Below, piece by piece: positions 35,084 to 48,714 of a stretch of DNA of 64,000 nt. Source of the stretch: Blattamonas nauphoetae (lineage: Eukaryota > Preaxostyla > Oxymonadida). Below the pieces are notes generated by a model that did no database searches, had not been told where the DNA came from, and was given only the letters and a program-made list of their open reading frames with translations. Every line of letters starts with the position of its first letter. Position 1 is the first letter of the stretch. The stretch lies in NCBI GenBank assembly GCA_033064195.1, contig JARBJD010000112.1:148407-212406 (forward strand), given 5' to 3'. Position numbers and translations under genes: made by a program.

Positions 35084-38000
35084 TTAGCACTTTAGTCGTA
35101 CATTTAGCAAAGCCCAGGATCTCGACAGGTTGTTATCAGCAGGGGAGATTGCCTCCAGAATTAAACTGCTCATGGGCACGATTGGGTTGGACAGTTCGAA
35201 GTACGGTCCGTACTCCCTGAAGCACCCGGGAAGATCAAGGAACAGATTGATTGGGATGAGCGACGGAGAAAGGAGCTTCTCAGATGGGAGTTGAGGATTC
35301 GAGGAGAGGGGAGATGGAGTGGCTGTTTGGAGAGGAACCGAGGGAGTTGTTTCGCGTGCGAGTTGCATCGAAAGATTGTCTGAGCCAGAAACTGCTTCGC
35401 TGAATGCTGTTCGTTGCGTCAGTGTGAACTCGACCGACGGTTTCGGGGAAGGGGGAGTTGGAGTGAGGCTGATTTGTTTGTGCTTTCTTTTCTGCATTCT
35501 CAGAATCCGAGTCGGAATCTGTCTGTTCGTCTGAGTCGACACTCCTCTTTCGACTGCTCTTCAGATTGTTCCATTGTGTCTTCGTGTAAACTCGACGAGC
35601 AATGCAGGATGGCGCTTCTGTGGTCATCGTCGTGTGCAGCTTCAGTGTTGTCGTCCTCGTCCTCCTCTTTCGAAGCATCAAAAGCGTCTGCTTCCTCAAA
35701 CTTGTCAACGCTCTCGTTCTCGACCACTTCATGCAGAACGATGGATGGAGTAATTGTCGAGACACTTCCCGAAAGCACCTCTCCCCCATTCATTGTCACT
35801 TCGATCGGATCTGATGAGTTCATTTCAATCACTTTGGTATCTGCCTCAATCACAATCGCTGGGAGTTCCTCAGCAGTCGAGCTTCTCATCAAAACTGTCG
35901 CTTTCTTCGGAGCCGGATGATGGTGATAGACGAATCTGTCGTGTCTGTCCATCTCGTCCTCGTCCTCCATCGTTAGACGGGACAGCAGATCCTTCGCAAC
36001 CTTCTTCGGACAGTCAATGAACTTTCGCATGGCCGCCATTCGATGTTTGTGATATGCGCTCGCTGTTAACACGAAGGCTAACGAGATGGCGACGAAGAAG
36101 ACGACGCAGCACACCACACACGATATGATCGTCACAACGAGGAGGATATGGAGGTCGGTTTCGAGTGACACGGAGAGAGTGGTAGCGGCCTGTTTGGTGG
36201 TTTCAATCAGAACGACAAGGATGTTCAGATCGACGAAGCTCAGCGAGGGTTGGGTGAGAGGATCGGAGGTGTTTGGATGGAGTGTAATGTCAGCACAGGC
36301 ATTGGCCAGAATTCGAGATGCGGTCATCAAACTCGTCTCCTTCACTCCCATCCTTCCCACTGATCCTCCGTCGACATGCCCAAACTGGACAGGTCGACCA
36401 GAATTTATGAAGAGGTCCCTGCTGGACTGGCTCGGAGCAAACCTGTACGCTGTTTCCAGTTGGACAGAAATCTCTTCGGCGTTCTCAGAAAGGACGGAGG
36501 TGATCGTGTCGAGTGATGGGAGCACCCGAACTCCATTCAGCATGTCTGGCGAGGGGTCTTGTTGACGTCGGAGGTATTGTGCGTAGAGGAGTGTGTGCGA
36601 GAACAGCTGTCCCAAACTCGTCGACAAAATCAGACATTCAACTGCAGCGACGGTGTTGGAGAACGTCAGTATGGTGTACACAAACGACCCAATCATGATG
36701 ACAAGGGCGGCAGTGCAACGAAAATGATGACTGGCCAGAACGATCGGAAATATGCCCAGTCTCGCTGTGGCCCGATGTCGTCCAGTTCCAACCCAACTCC
36801 TCGTCTTTTCCGCTTTGTTCTTCCCCCTTCCCCTCTCGCTCCTCGCTTTCATCCGACCACTCCCTCCTGACCCAAGACTTGGTCGTGATCCCATCGACTG
36901 CCCTTCTTCCGTGCTCAGTGTTGACGCCCCTTCCAGCTGTGTCGCTCGGTTGAACAGGATCTGTGCTGTCTCGTCGTCTCTGTCCACATCTCGGAAGAGA
37001 ACACCAACGGCTCGCAGAAGTATCGTGTTGTCTGGATCTCGTTTCAGGAGGGCTTGATGCAGTTTTTCGCTTCGTCCGAATGTGCCCAAACTGATGCGAG
37101 AAGCTTCATTACTCGCTCTCCATCCACGTGATCTTTCGAAAGAATCGTCCACACCTGCCGAAGGTACTTCTTGGCAAGCTCGCAGTGCCGTTGTGCTTTC
37201 TCCATCTGCCCTCTTAACATTCCTGACACCGATCCCATCTCTCCATTCTCGCCCATCCGCCCTCTCTCCATCTCTCTCACAAACAAGAAATAGAGATAAC
37301 GTTCGGGGATCGATGGAACATTCTGGCGAGCGCTTCCGAACGATTCCAACACCTGCAAATCATCATTCACGACTCCCCAGTTGAACACACCCGACAAGGT
37401 CCAGAACGACGAAGAGGTGTTCAGTCGCGCGTGTTGTTCTGCATCGACTGACTCGCAAAAACAACAAACTCATCTTTGTTCCGGAGTGATTTGTCTGTCA
37501 GGAATTTGATACCAGCGGCAAGTCTGCCCAATGAGTTTGTTTTCGGAGTGACGAAGTGGCGTGTTTGTTTGGGAGCGATTGGGGAGATGATTGGGGGTGA
37601 GTTGAGAGTAGAAGTGGGTTCAGTGATGCGAGGTGTGTGCTGGTAGCTCATCACTTTCACTTCGTCGTCTTTGTCCGTGAGAAGCTCCAGTTTTGTGTTC
37701 TGGTGCACAAACCATCGTTTTCGGGCAAGTTAGTTCGTTCCAAGAAAAACGAGAATCACAAGGCCGAACGAAAGAATGACGAAAACCACAACGAATAAGA
37801 CTCCAAGGAACGGCAGGTGTGAGATGCGTGGAGAGACAGAGTGAGACACGAGTGACAGACATATCAGGGCAGACGTGCAGGCGAACAGGGCAGCGTGGAA
37901 CGCGTTTCCGTCGGGCGAGTAAAAAGGCTGTTTGAAGGCATACCACGATGAAAGAAGAATGAAAAGAACAATTCCCGCAACAGCCAGAGGGACAAGATGG

Positions 38001-40494
38001 TTGATGAGAAGTGACGGCAGGATCATAAAGAGAGTGGCAATGAACAAAGTTCCAGAGCGATGAGTGCTGGTTAATGAAGCGAATATATCGTCGGTGCGGA
38101 TGTGGTGCTGATAGACGAAGAGATTGTATTGCAGGGCAAACAGCAGATAGACAAGTAAGAGCACGCTTCCGAAGACTAAGTTTGAAATGAACATCCACCC
38201 AGAATATTCATAATTCGAGGGAAATGACAGAAATTTCGACCCCGTCAAGCAAGGTAACGAGGAAATAAAAGTGTTCACCATTGGGAAGAAGAGGAGATTG
38301 AATATTAGCTAAAAAACAGAGAGGTGAAGTTGATGAGTCCAGATGGCACTTTCGAATCGTTTAGAACCATAATGGTGAGTGTAGCAACAATGACAAAGCA
38401 GGAAATGACGGATAGCCCAAACAGGATATTGAAAATAACAGCGACAATATCATCACGCCACGTGATTGAGAGGTTCAGATATCTACAACAAGATCCATCA
38501 CAGGTCAGAATATCTGTGAAAAATGGGACACCTGAAGAAATTGTGAAAGTATCTACAAAATGGTTGAGGGGGAGGCCAATTGTCGAACTGCGTTGCCAAT
38601 CCAACGAAATGGATGCATTGGATCATACTACAGAAGAAACGGAGCGGAGAAATTCTTCCAATATGCTGTGCAAGAATCATGTGTAATGCGTTGAAACCTT
38701 TGACAGGACTGATCAGCACAAAAGAGGCTGGAAAGGATGAGAGAACAAGAATGAATAACTTCGTGTCTATTCTGTCGAATCCCGTTGTTCCCATCATAAC
38801 CACCCCAGAAAGACCCGATACGGAACGTGTCTGTGATGTGATGTCATCTTCCATTCGTTCAAATGCCACATTCGTATTTTGGTCACCACTGGGTTCGTAT
38901 GATCAGAGTTTGTATCAATAATCTTGAATATTCTCACAAATGACGAAGTTGAACATGAACTGTGTGATGTTCTCTGTATTCTAAAGAGAAGGTCTCCTTG
39001 GTCCGTCATTCAAATCTGATTTCTTTCACATTTAGTTTGATAGGTGTTTGTCGAGATTATTGAGTGGTTCTGTCAATTTATTTCGTTCACTCCTCACAGA
39101 AAACCTCGCTCTCCCCAAACACTCCATCTATCGATGAGTTGTGGTGAAAAGAAGACTGATTTGTCTGTGATTCTGGATTGTTCGGTGATTCTGGTTCTCA
39201 GTTTGCGGTCGCTGGAGTTTTGACGACTGTTATGATGTCACAATTGTATTGTTCTGACCAGTGATAAACAGGATGCGGGATGAAATCGAGATCAGCGAGC
39301 ATGAAAACGATTTGTTGTCAAGTCTGATTTCTCTCGGAAGTCTCTCAGTGTTGTTTGTCGACCGGAGAAATGCGTGTAATAGAGCATCAAGAGAATCGAA
39401 TTTGGTCGGATCTCCTGCATATTCGGACCACATCATCGTGACCATCCAGAAAAGGAATCGCATGACTTTTCTCCCTCGACAACGCTTGGATCGTCGTTTG
39501 AAACCCAACATTTAGGGTTTGATCTTCCTCAGACAGGTGTCATCGAAAAATGTGTGGATTTTCACTTCGTTGCTGACTGGTGAATGCGAGTTTAAAAAAA
39601 TGAGTTTCTGATCCATTCTCGGAGGAGGCGAAATTTGATGGCCAAATTGCTTAAAACATATCGAATAATGACCGAGAAACAACTGATGATGTGAACGACC
39701 GTGATTTAACGGCTAGATGCCTGACGAAAGAAAGGAGATCTTCATCCAATCCTTGATTCTCATTCGTCCATCTCACTTGGAACTTCTGAACACATTGAAG
39801 TGATAACGACATCATGAATCACAGATTCGAGACATCTAATGGAGGAGGAGTCTGACAGATAACCAGATCGAGGCGATCCAGAAAGCGACGAAAGTCAAGA
39901 GAGTGCCGAGAATGTTGAAAGAGGGAAGTTTGGAGGATTCTGTCTGGGTTGGGGTGGAGTCAGATGGTGACGAAAGATGGAACTGTGGTTGTACTCTGAA
40001 TCTTTCCGAGATGGTTCAGTTCAGTGAGTTCTCTCTCAACGGGCACAGATGTCTCACCAACACCTACAACAGCTCACCTGACATCGTCAGTGACACATCT
40101 TGTTGACGATACTCGTTCGATTGTCCTTCGTTTTGAGAAGATTCTGGTGGTTCAGTGCTGTCCAACATGGCAGCAGGATGATACGGTTGAGTTGGGTGTG
40201 GTTGTGGTTTATCATCTTTGACACCCTCATGACTCTATCATTCAATACATTCACCAATTCCTCCGTCACTTCATCAGTTTCTCTGTTCTTCCTCTTCTCT
40301 ATTCTTCCTTCTTTTCGCTTCCACGATTCATGCATCCCAGCTTCTTCTTCCTGAGTGTGTCTTCTTTGTTGTTGATTGTGTCGATCATCGGAGCACATCC
40401 AGTTCACAAACCAGTTAGAGTGCATCGTCACTCGAACACAGGCTTCATACATCGCCAAAACTAGAAAGAGGTCAAAACAAGATAAAGCCATCAA
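35084..40494 (-). pseudogene. TmcB-like membrane/TPR protein, unit 2 copy with frame breaks
   Basis: Same gene as 18,355-23,763. Differences that matter: a T-run of five instead of six at about 37,062-37,066 splits the TPR-like region into two frames, and a missing C near 38,310 ends the multipass exon early. The acidic linker near 35,935-35,965 also differs in length and sequence from the other copies. The remaining helices, TPR-like pattern and tail are as in unit 1. Whether these are real lesions or assembly errors cannot be decided here. Confidence 0.6.
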
Positions 40495-41111
40495 TGTGGG
40501 AATGGATTTGAGTTTGAAACAGAAATATCATGAAATATATTATGGAATTGTCGGCACTGAGCAGCACAAGTGTTGCTATTTGATAACGAGAGCTGAATGG
40601 AAGTGTCTCACATTTTCTATGGTTTGATCAGTATCTCGAAACGAAGGAGAATTCAACAGATACAAACCCCCAGACTCTTCATCTCACACAATTGGGGGGT
40701 CATGATTAAGAGATGATGGCTCGGAAACCTGGCAGAAAAATGCGTGTCTTCCTTTCACCGCGTGAAGAGTAGTAAACACCTCACTTCTCATTCATTTTCG
40801 TCTCTATATCCATTTTATACCAGAATTCTGGAAAAATATTAATCACTCAACAACATTGCGACATTGGGGACGGGGGCCAGTTTTCAAAATTTTCTGCCCA
40901 AGTCCAGACAAGGGTAACCGGAAACTTTTGTCTGTGACTGTTTTTTCTTCAGACATCACTGGTTTTTCTCCGAAATTTTAGAAGAAAGCGAATTCAAGTT
41001 GCTTTGACTCTATGAAGTGACCTGAGTCGAAAATGAAGAGGATGTTCTTGTTTTTATCCTATCAGAAGTGGAACTTTCTGTTTGTTCCATCAGGAGGTGA
41101 GAATGATTCAA

Positions 41112-44100
41112 TTAGGCGGGTTCGATGACAGTTTTTTGGGGAATTTCAGGCGAATCTTTCAATCTTTTGGCCCCCGTACCAGGAAGATTGCCCATCAGGT
41201 CTGGTACGATGAAACGTGGCATATACCCAGGAAGTGGTCCTATGGGAGAACGAAAGAGCCCGAATTCCGGGTCACCACTCATCACAGTAGTCTCTTCAGG
41301 TAATTCGATTTGAGAATCCTGTTCTGATTTGGCTGGTGGAAACAGTTTACCCAATCCCGACAGATGAGTGGAATTGCCTCCATTCGGCAGACAGAGAAGA
41401 GCCGCCAGATCTTTCCAGGAGAGGTTGAATGTTTTGAGACATTTGAAGAGGTGCTTCTGTTTGTTTCGCAGACGCACTCTGAACTCATCTATTGTCATTT
41501 TAATGGTATTGTTGGGTGTCTTGTCATTAGATTCTCCATTCAAATAACTAAACAGATGCTCGTGATAAGACTCGATGAATTCGATTTGAATTCGACAGCA
41601 CAAAATCGCGAGTGATGGGTCATGTGCGACAATGGCGTTGCTGTGACGAAAGAATATTAATAGATGGTTGGCATTGCTACGCAAGGTTTTGTCCTTGTTG
41701 ATCGACTTCTTCAGGTCCTCCATTTCTTTATCAGTAGTTGTTTTACAGTTTGTCACATAGTCCATCAGAGTCTCTCTTTCAGTAACGCCAAGCCTTGAGC
41801 CAGTGATCAATGCCTCACATTGTTGCTTAGACTCAGGTGTTATATTTGGACAGCAAAATGAAATGATATCTTCGCGACGGCTGGAGGGAAATCTTGGCTT
41901 TCTGTTCACCAACGAAAGAAGGGTGTATCTGTCCCTGACCAGGATATTCTCTGCTTTCATGATTGCTTTCTCCAGGATACGTGAGTCCGTTTCGTCCACT
42001 TCATTGAACATCAGAATCAAGCGGTCCAGAAAATCAAGTGGCGACTTGTCGTGTTTCTGTTTCTTTTCGAGACAAGTCAGTGCCTTATTCCACTGGTCGA
42101 CATCGTCCTGTATGAAGACGTGCTTCTCGACAAGTGATTTCAGCATTTGGTTATGAGCTGATTCGGGTTGAAGACATCTGTCGATGCACTCATGGAGATG
42201 ATTCTTTTCAGTTTCCTCGATTGGTGCATGGATAAGAAGAATGGTGCTCCAGACCTCTCTTTCTGTTCGTTTGAATGTCGTCTTGAGTTGATTGAGCAGC
42301 TTTACCAGTTCTGTCCGTTTTAGTTGATCTGGTGAGACTTCAGTCATGAAGGGGATTACGTGGCGTTGACAGCTCCAAGGCAGCAGCGGATTGGTCTTCA
42401 TTCCTTTCATCACCAACTCCACATCGTCATCACTGGGAATAGGCATCGTCCTCAGAACTTTATGTGTAAGGATTTCCATCAAACGTTCAGATGCAACGGT
42501 GAGACTGTTCTTGAGACACGTCTTCATCAGATTGAACTCGAGTTTTTGGGCTTCAGTTATATTAAGCTTCTTGGGAAGAGAAAGAGAAGATTTGCACATC
42601 TTCAAAACGTCTGAGATGAGCGTCAGCGTTCCGCTCACGAAGGCAACCAACACCTGGAGGTCGTACAGAGGCAAGGAGCTTAATGTGGGGATTCGAGTTT
42701 TGAGAGACTTGAGGTCACAAGGATCGAGCAATGAGAACACACTTGGTGTAGAGAGAATGAGATTTGCATCATCCGGCGTCAATGGCTGCCCATCATCGAT
42801 GCAGTTACTGATCATGAGTTTGCGGGGTTCTTCGTCATCTTCGGTCGGATATTTCTGGTCAACAAGAGAGAGGATCCCCCGGATCTCGAATGGTGTCAGA
42901 ATCTGTCTTGTGCCCAGTAAAAGAGTCTGTTTTGGGAAAAAGCTCATTGGAAGATGAATGCATGCAAGTGGAACTTGTTTATTCACCAACAGAGCACTAA
43001 AGTCTTCATGAGGGGGGTGTTGTGCACCCAATGACAACACGCCATTCCTCCTCCTGTCTTCACCGAATCCAATTATCATTTTGTTCACCCACACATTAAC
43101 CAGGTGAACTGTCGTGCACAGATTGCTGGTTGGGTTCGACAGTTCATTCTGGATCATGGATATGGCCTTCTCTTGCTGGTAGGTAATACCAGGCATGGGC
43201 AAGTCAGTTTGCTGAGCCGGTTGAAGAGCACCCGGCTTTCGTGGGAAGGAGGTGAAAATGTTGGGAATCGGATGAGTCTGAGAAACTTCAAATTTGAGTG
43301 TTGGCTGCTCTGGTTCATTTGGTATGGGACTGGTATAGTAAGGAGATTCAGTCTGTTCTTCGACACCGACCATCACAACATCCATCATGTCAAACGGTCT
43401 CATTCTGGCACGAGACTTTGGAATGGAGTCCTTTGGGTAAGGATAGATCAAATCGATCCCTTTAAGTTCCCTCCGTATCACATTAGCACCAGTGTTCGGA
43501 TCTGTGGGAAGGGTTGAAATCAGGTTGAACTCAAAAACGGAACGAAAGTCACGTCTTTGTTCTCGTTCTTGCTGGGTCTGAGGTTCAGCAAACATCTTGT
43601 TGCCCTTATCCGACAGAGCGTTTTCCTCCTCCCTTCTCTTGTCTGAATTTATTCGGGCTTCATATTTCTCTGGAATTGCCTTGCAATGATGACATGGGAA
43701 GGATTCTGTAATGATTTGGTCACAGAAGTAACATCGGAAGTGAGTTGGATTTGTGTTCGGCTGAAGAGCGGTTGCAGATGATAATGCCAATCGTCCTGTA
43801 CGTGCGAGAGTGACTTCCTCCTCTGTCCGAGCATGACCATCCATCACCCAAACATTTTCTCGTGGAATGATATAGGCTGCGGGGTATTTGTCTGTCAGCG
43901 AAAAATTCGTGACAGCAGGCTGCTTCACAAAGAAGAAGAAAGGATGAATGTGTTGTTGACTGAGCTCGTACACTGTGCACAGCAGCGCAAGCCACAGGTA
44001 CATCAGATTCACCCCAGACTCGCTGATTGGGTGTTTATTGGCGAGCGTGGACTGAATGAACATCACTGAGAGATCGTCGATCTTCTTCTCATTTTGTTCT

Positions 44101-46078
44101 TCATACACTTTGAAAAAAAGCAAAATGGAGTCAAAGGCAGCGTTGTTTCCCCCCAGCGGTTTCAGATAGAACGTGAAGCATTTGGCAGCTGGCTTGTCTT
44201 CACCCCGTTCTTGGTTTGGTATAACATGATGAATGATTGCTCGAGAGTCGAGCGTGTCGTCGTCGCTGATCTCCAGTGTTGCCGACAACACACTGCTAAG
44301 AGACATATGCGATGAAAAGAGGGGTGCCCACTTCTTGTCAAAGTCCTCCAGTCCATCAAAACGAATTTTCTTGATGTCGGGCAGAGATGCCTTTCGCATG
44401 CATACTGTATTTCGCAGGTAAACGAATGACTCGCCAATGGGTTTTGGGAGTTGGACTTTGTCAGGAAGTTGTTCGGGAGGGGGTTGTTTATTTGAACGGA
44501 GAAGTCTCCAAGGAGATGTTAGACAAAACCCTCCGAGAATAGCATTTGAGACAAAGGCATGAAAGACCCCTCCCTTCTGTTGATTGAACTCAGCACTAGT
44601 CGGGAACGACGCGAGGGCTTCATGGTATTGCTTATACATTGCAGAGTTGAATGTTTGCAATGTGACATATCGAGCTAACTCCGTTGCAAACTCGGTGTAC
44701 CAGTTGTGACAGTCGTATTGTGGACAAGAAAAATGAATCAATTTGTGCGAAACTTCGTCAGCGAACAGATCATCAGGCTTGATGCTGATGAGGGTTTTGC
44801 CTTGTTCCCAGATCTTTTTGGTTGCTATCTCCGAGTTTTTCGGGTCCAAGACAAAGCGTGGAATGAACGAAAACAGTTCAACTCCCTGAAGTACTTTGGG
44901 GGCATCCTCTTGAGTGATGGATCGTGTTCCCATTGTGTTGAGAAGCGCTGCTTGCTCTTGAGGCGAGTATTTTGGTACGGCATACTCCAGAGTGATGCAC
45001 CGAGCCATTCTAACGTCTTGGCCGGTTGCTTTCCATCTCGAACCCTTTGGTGATGTGAACAGCACATAGTAGTTATCTTCTCTGAGCCCTAACGTTTCAG
45101 GAAATGTAAGACTAAAAGGGATAGGTAAAAAAAGCGACAAACTCATCGACGACATGCCACTTTGTGTTTTCGAGTCTGTTCACGACGATTAGTGACGATC
45201 CTTGACAGGTTTGGTTATCCTTGTCCGATTCATTTGTTTTGGTGAGAGTGTCGAAATGATGGCCCACCAACAGGCGGAGGAAGTACGGAAAGTGTTCCAC
45301 ACTTGGGACCGAGACACTTCCAAGGAGTGCATATCCAGGTGGGAAAGTTTCTTCAGGAATATTTGTAGCGCTTGGGCGGTAAGCTCTTTCATTTGATGGT
45401 GCGTTAGGTCCTGCGGAATCCGTCAGAAGGTGGAACTTGTGCACATCATATGTGTATATGTACGATGGAGTAGCAAAGTCGGGGAGGGTTCCATTGCTAC
45501 TGCCCATGGAAATTGTGGTTGTTCCTGTGCTTTCTCGATCCTCCCGTCGTTTGAAGACATAGGCTTGTTCCCCACTTTTGGCCGTCTTGACAGACTGTGT
45601 GGTCGAATCAATCAAAAAGAATTCAAACCTCCACTCCAAAGCTTAACAACAGTGTGATGAACGGGAATCGACTGGCTGTTTTCCCCATTCCAGGAGTGCC
45701 CGTGATAACATGGAGAATCGTGTCTTTGAGATCTGCATTAATATCCTTTTCATAATAAGCAAAAGTTTGCGAGTTGAAAATCACATGGCCAAATAGAGAG
45801 AATGCGGATGAGCGAAACAGATATGTTTTCAGTGCAGACATGTCATTGTCTGTTTCTTTACGAGTCGGAAATGATTGATACAAGAGGTGTGACAAGTCTG
45901 AAAGTTTTTCATTGGGAAGCGGGTTGTCAAAATCAAGAAAGTCTGGTTGTTTAAGAACTCCAACACAGGAATCGATGATAGCTTGAATCTTGCGAAGCAA
46001 TTTCAAATTCTCACCTCCAAGACTCGGAGGAAGGTTTGACTGGACCGGCTGGAAATGTCGACTGATATTACTTCCCAT
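41112..46078 (-). CDS. Crinkler/RHS-type giant NTPase, copy C (intact, about 1,633 aa)
   Basis: Three exons (46,078-45,629; 45,594-45,143; 45,111-41,112), separated by 34-nt and 31-nt introns (GTTTGA...CACAG and GTTTGT...TTTAG), give one open frame. Walker A GTPGMGKT lies near residue 130, the strand WHVVDD near 298, FTSP near 320 and FIPRFVL near 385. This succession (P-loop; LVD-like Walker B; TSP; GIPRxVL-like) is how Crinkler/RHS-type NTPases read. After it come a CxxC...HxxC cluster near 760-780, a long region of unknown fold with helical repeats, and a late SWKDLAALLCLPNGG segment near 1,530 that faintly recalls death-fold helices. No signal peptide. Family known mainly from oomycetes, fungi and trypanosomes as effectors or nuclear hot-spot proteins. 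Role here unknown. Confidence 0.68.
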
Positions 46079-46446
46079 GTGATCGAGTGACGAGATCATC
46101 CCCTTAATCAGGGAAGTCAGTCACGTCAGTTTTCTCGGGAGACAGGGACCTTTCACATCGCACGTACTGAAGGGATTGGCATGTTATGCTTGGTCCAGTA
46201 TGTACTGGCCTGACCGAGCCGAATGGCTCATTCAGGGTCACCTCCCTTTACTTCTAAGGGTCAGATTACTCTCAACATGAGAATTAACTAAAACTGCCGA
46301 CATATTGCGATATTTCGTGATATACCAGCCACTTCTACCATTTTATGTATACATGAGTGACAAGGCAAAAAGTGTGTCAGTTGTCAGTTTTTTGTTTGCC
46401 TTTGTCCATGGGTCTGATCTTACAACTTCTTTTCTAAACTCTCGTC
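46079..46446. other. Divergent intergenic region with strong hairpins, unit 2
   Basis: Copy of 29,350-29,717. The two adjacent hairpins fall at about 46,192-46,240. It separates the intact CR gene from the divergent hypothetical gene. Confidence 0.45.
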
Positions 46447-47350
46447 TTGTTCGATGATGTGTTCTGGTTCACCTCACTCGCCTACGGACTTGTTAATTCC
46501 TTTGAGAACGAAGGCGCTGTGGGTCACACCAATCGACTGACAGATGTCAAAGGCGATTTTCACACACCACAATACCAACAATTCCTCTTTCTAATCGATT
46601 CTGCGCTTGATGAGGCGAGAAAACAGTTAGATCCACATTTGTTCGAAGAAGAGGCACGGATATTGTCGTGGAATCAGTTTCTTTGGAGAGTTGCTGACTT
46701 GGAGGAGGTTGTGGTGTGGTTTTATTGTTTCATCGTCCCTTTTCAGAACGACAAATCATTCCTCAAATTGCCGTTATTCCGACAAACGCTTATCCCGCTC
46801 CAAGCGAAGTTCCAACAGCTAGCATCGTCGATGGCTGGGTCCCTGGAACGGCCTTCAGAATTGACATCATTTCTCGCCTCTTCCAGCCAACACCGATCTC
46901 AGAAGAGATGGAGGAAGTCAAGTGGTGATTACATTCCTTCTCTTCTTCATCTCCCCAGCATCTTTCACCTCGACAGTAGAATTGTGACGAATCTCATCGA
47001 AGCGCCAATAGTGCCTTATTCGGGAACATACCCATTTCGTCGGCACTTACGACACATTCTACCTACACAGAAGTGAAACAGTACCCTTCACAATCGTCTC
47101 GACAGTCCATCCACAATCGCCGAAAGAACAAAAGCGAGAAACCTCGGCTTTTGAGGAGGAGAAGGACAGAATAGAAATCAATGATGATCGATGTCCTGGA
47201 CGAACGAATAGAAACATCGGGGATTTGTCCACTAACCTTTCCAGCGATCAACCAATAAACAGAAGAAAACACCATCATTTAAGAGCGACCACTCTTTTCT
47301 CATCCTTCATTGTCATATTCATTTGCCTCCATTGTTTCATCACCGCTTAA
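46447..47350 (+). CDS. Hypothetical spliced gene divergent from CR gene, unit 2
   Basis: Same gene as 29,718-30,620. The acidic stretch near 47,150 is one codon shorter (one GAG fewer). The sequence otherwise agrees closely, including the probable short introns and the late hydrophobic helix. Function unknown. Confidence 0.4.
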
Positions 47351-47739
47351 ATTCATGTTTCGCGTCAACAAAAGACTTCACAGGGTGTTTCGATAATGAC
47401 TTCGTTTCATCGGGGACTGCATTGCCTATTTATATTTGACGTACCCGAAGTGATTCGAAATCAGAATTCCAGCCGACATGAGAAATATCGAGTGATTGAA
47501 TCATCTCCAACTCTGCCCATTTATGCCTCGAATGACCACCCTGAGGCTCCATCGTTCCCAACCCGATGAGAATTATTTGAGCTTGTCGAAGTTTTACCAG
47601 ACGAGACTTTCTTCAACTGCAAACAAAGGGTTCTTGACATTCTCAGAACTCAATCTCATTGTCGACGGATGTGGCGCCACTTCAATGATGCATCCATTCC
47701 CTCCGTGTTCAGACAATCAGACTTGTTTGGGAATCACAC

Positions 47740-47835
47740 ATCTATTGGGCTTTGCTAAATGTTGGATTAAATTGCTAAATGGACGAATAGAGTTCCAAGG
47801 TTCAATTCCTCTTGTGCTTATTCAATATTTCTTTT
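47740..47835 (+). repeat. Inverted repeat arm with B-box-like motif, uninterrupted (unit 2)
   Basis: This is the intact version of the right arm that is split by the hAT-like element in unit 1. It contains GGGCTTTGCTAAATG, GGACGAATAG, GGTTCAATTCC and a terminal T-run, and pairs as an imperfect inverted repeat with 35,040-35,130. The single ACGAATAG marks the empty insertion site. Confidence 0.6.
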
Positions 47836-47992
47836 TTTAAAAGTGTCGACTTCCTCGATATTAATACTCTCTTGAAGTGATACGTCAGAAAGGTCACGTG
47901 TTGCAGAGAAATGAACGATCTGGCCCATGATCCACTTCTCATCAGAACATTCTGGCAATGAAGAGAAGATAACTGAGTGAAAAAGTGAATAC

Positions 47993-48544
47993 CTCACTCA
48001 ATGTTCAAATATTTCTTTCTTGCTCACATTTTTCTCTCCTTAGAGTTCCTCAGGATCCACTTTCTCATCATCACGATCTTGATCGCAATTCTTGGGGAAA
48101 CGAATGTTTGTCGATACCTCAATTGTCACCAAATCACACACGGTTTGATTCTTTCACAATTTCATCAACACACTCTTTTGGTCCAATCTCTGTCACCGAT
48201 CACAATGCAGTACAAAGTTCACCACTCCTGATCTTCCTTCACGAATCGAGGACATCTTAACCGCACTGAATGCTGCGAAAACACAAGCAGTTATGTTTTT
48301 GGATGGAGTGGGATTGGAGGATGGGTCGTGGGCCATTACCACAGATGGATGCATTCTGATCGAACTCGCAGTTGATGTTCCTCAGCTCCCTATTGTACTT
48401 GAGTTTGGACTCGCATCAATCAGAAGAGGCGATTCACTCACTGACGTGATTATACTGCCCACTTGGGACATTCACGACTTTGGGTGGACTCGACGCGCGC
48501 GTCATATTTGTCGCGACCAATGGAAGACAGAGATGAAAAGATAA
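47993..48544 (+). CDS. Hypothetical spliced gene, unit 2 copy
   Basis: Counterpart of 32,177-32,725, without the extra T. The last exon reads from MFLDGVGLEDGSWAITTDG through WTRRARHICRDQWKTEMKR to a TAA at 48,542. Upstream exons include a hydrophobic segment near 48,050 and TTPDLPSRIEDILTAL near 48,225-48,270. No family recognised. Confidence 0.38.
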
Positions 48545-48714
48545 CAGGAATAGGACAGATTGAGGAAGAAGGACGAATAGGAGATGAGACGGGAGACGGC
48601 ATCGAGATGGGAGGGAAGAGGAAGAAGAGAATTGTTGAACTGGAGACGAGATGCGAAGGGATGGAAAGAAGGAGATGAGAGAGAGCGGAACAAGATGGAG
48701 GAATAGAGAAATGG

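Noticed and set aside
47740-47835. A functional tRNA gene, because of GGTTCAATTCC and a T-run.
   Set aside because: The T-stem has mismatches, no matching 5' acceptor strand was found, and no anticodon arm is evident. Kept only as a B-box-like repeat.
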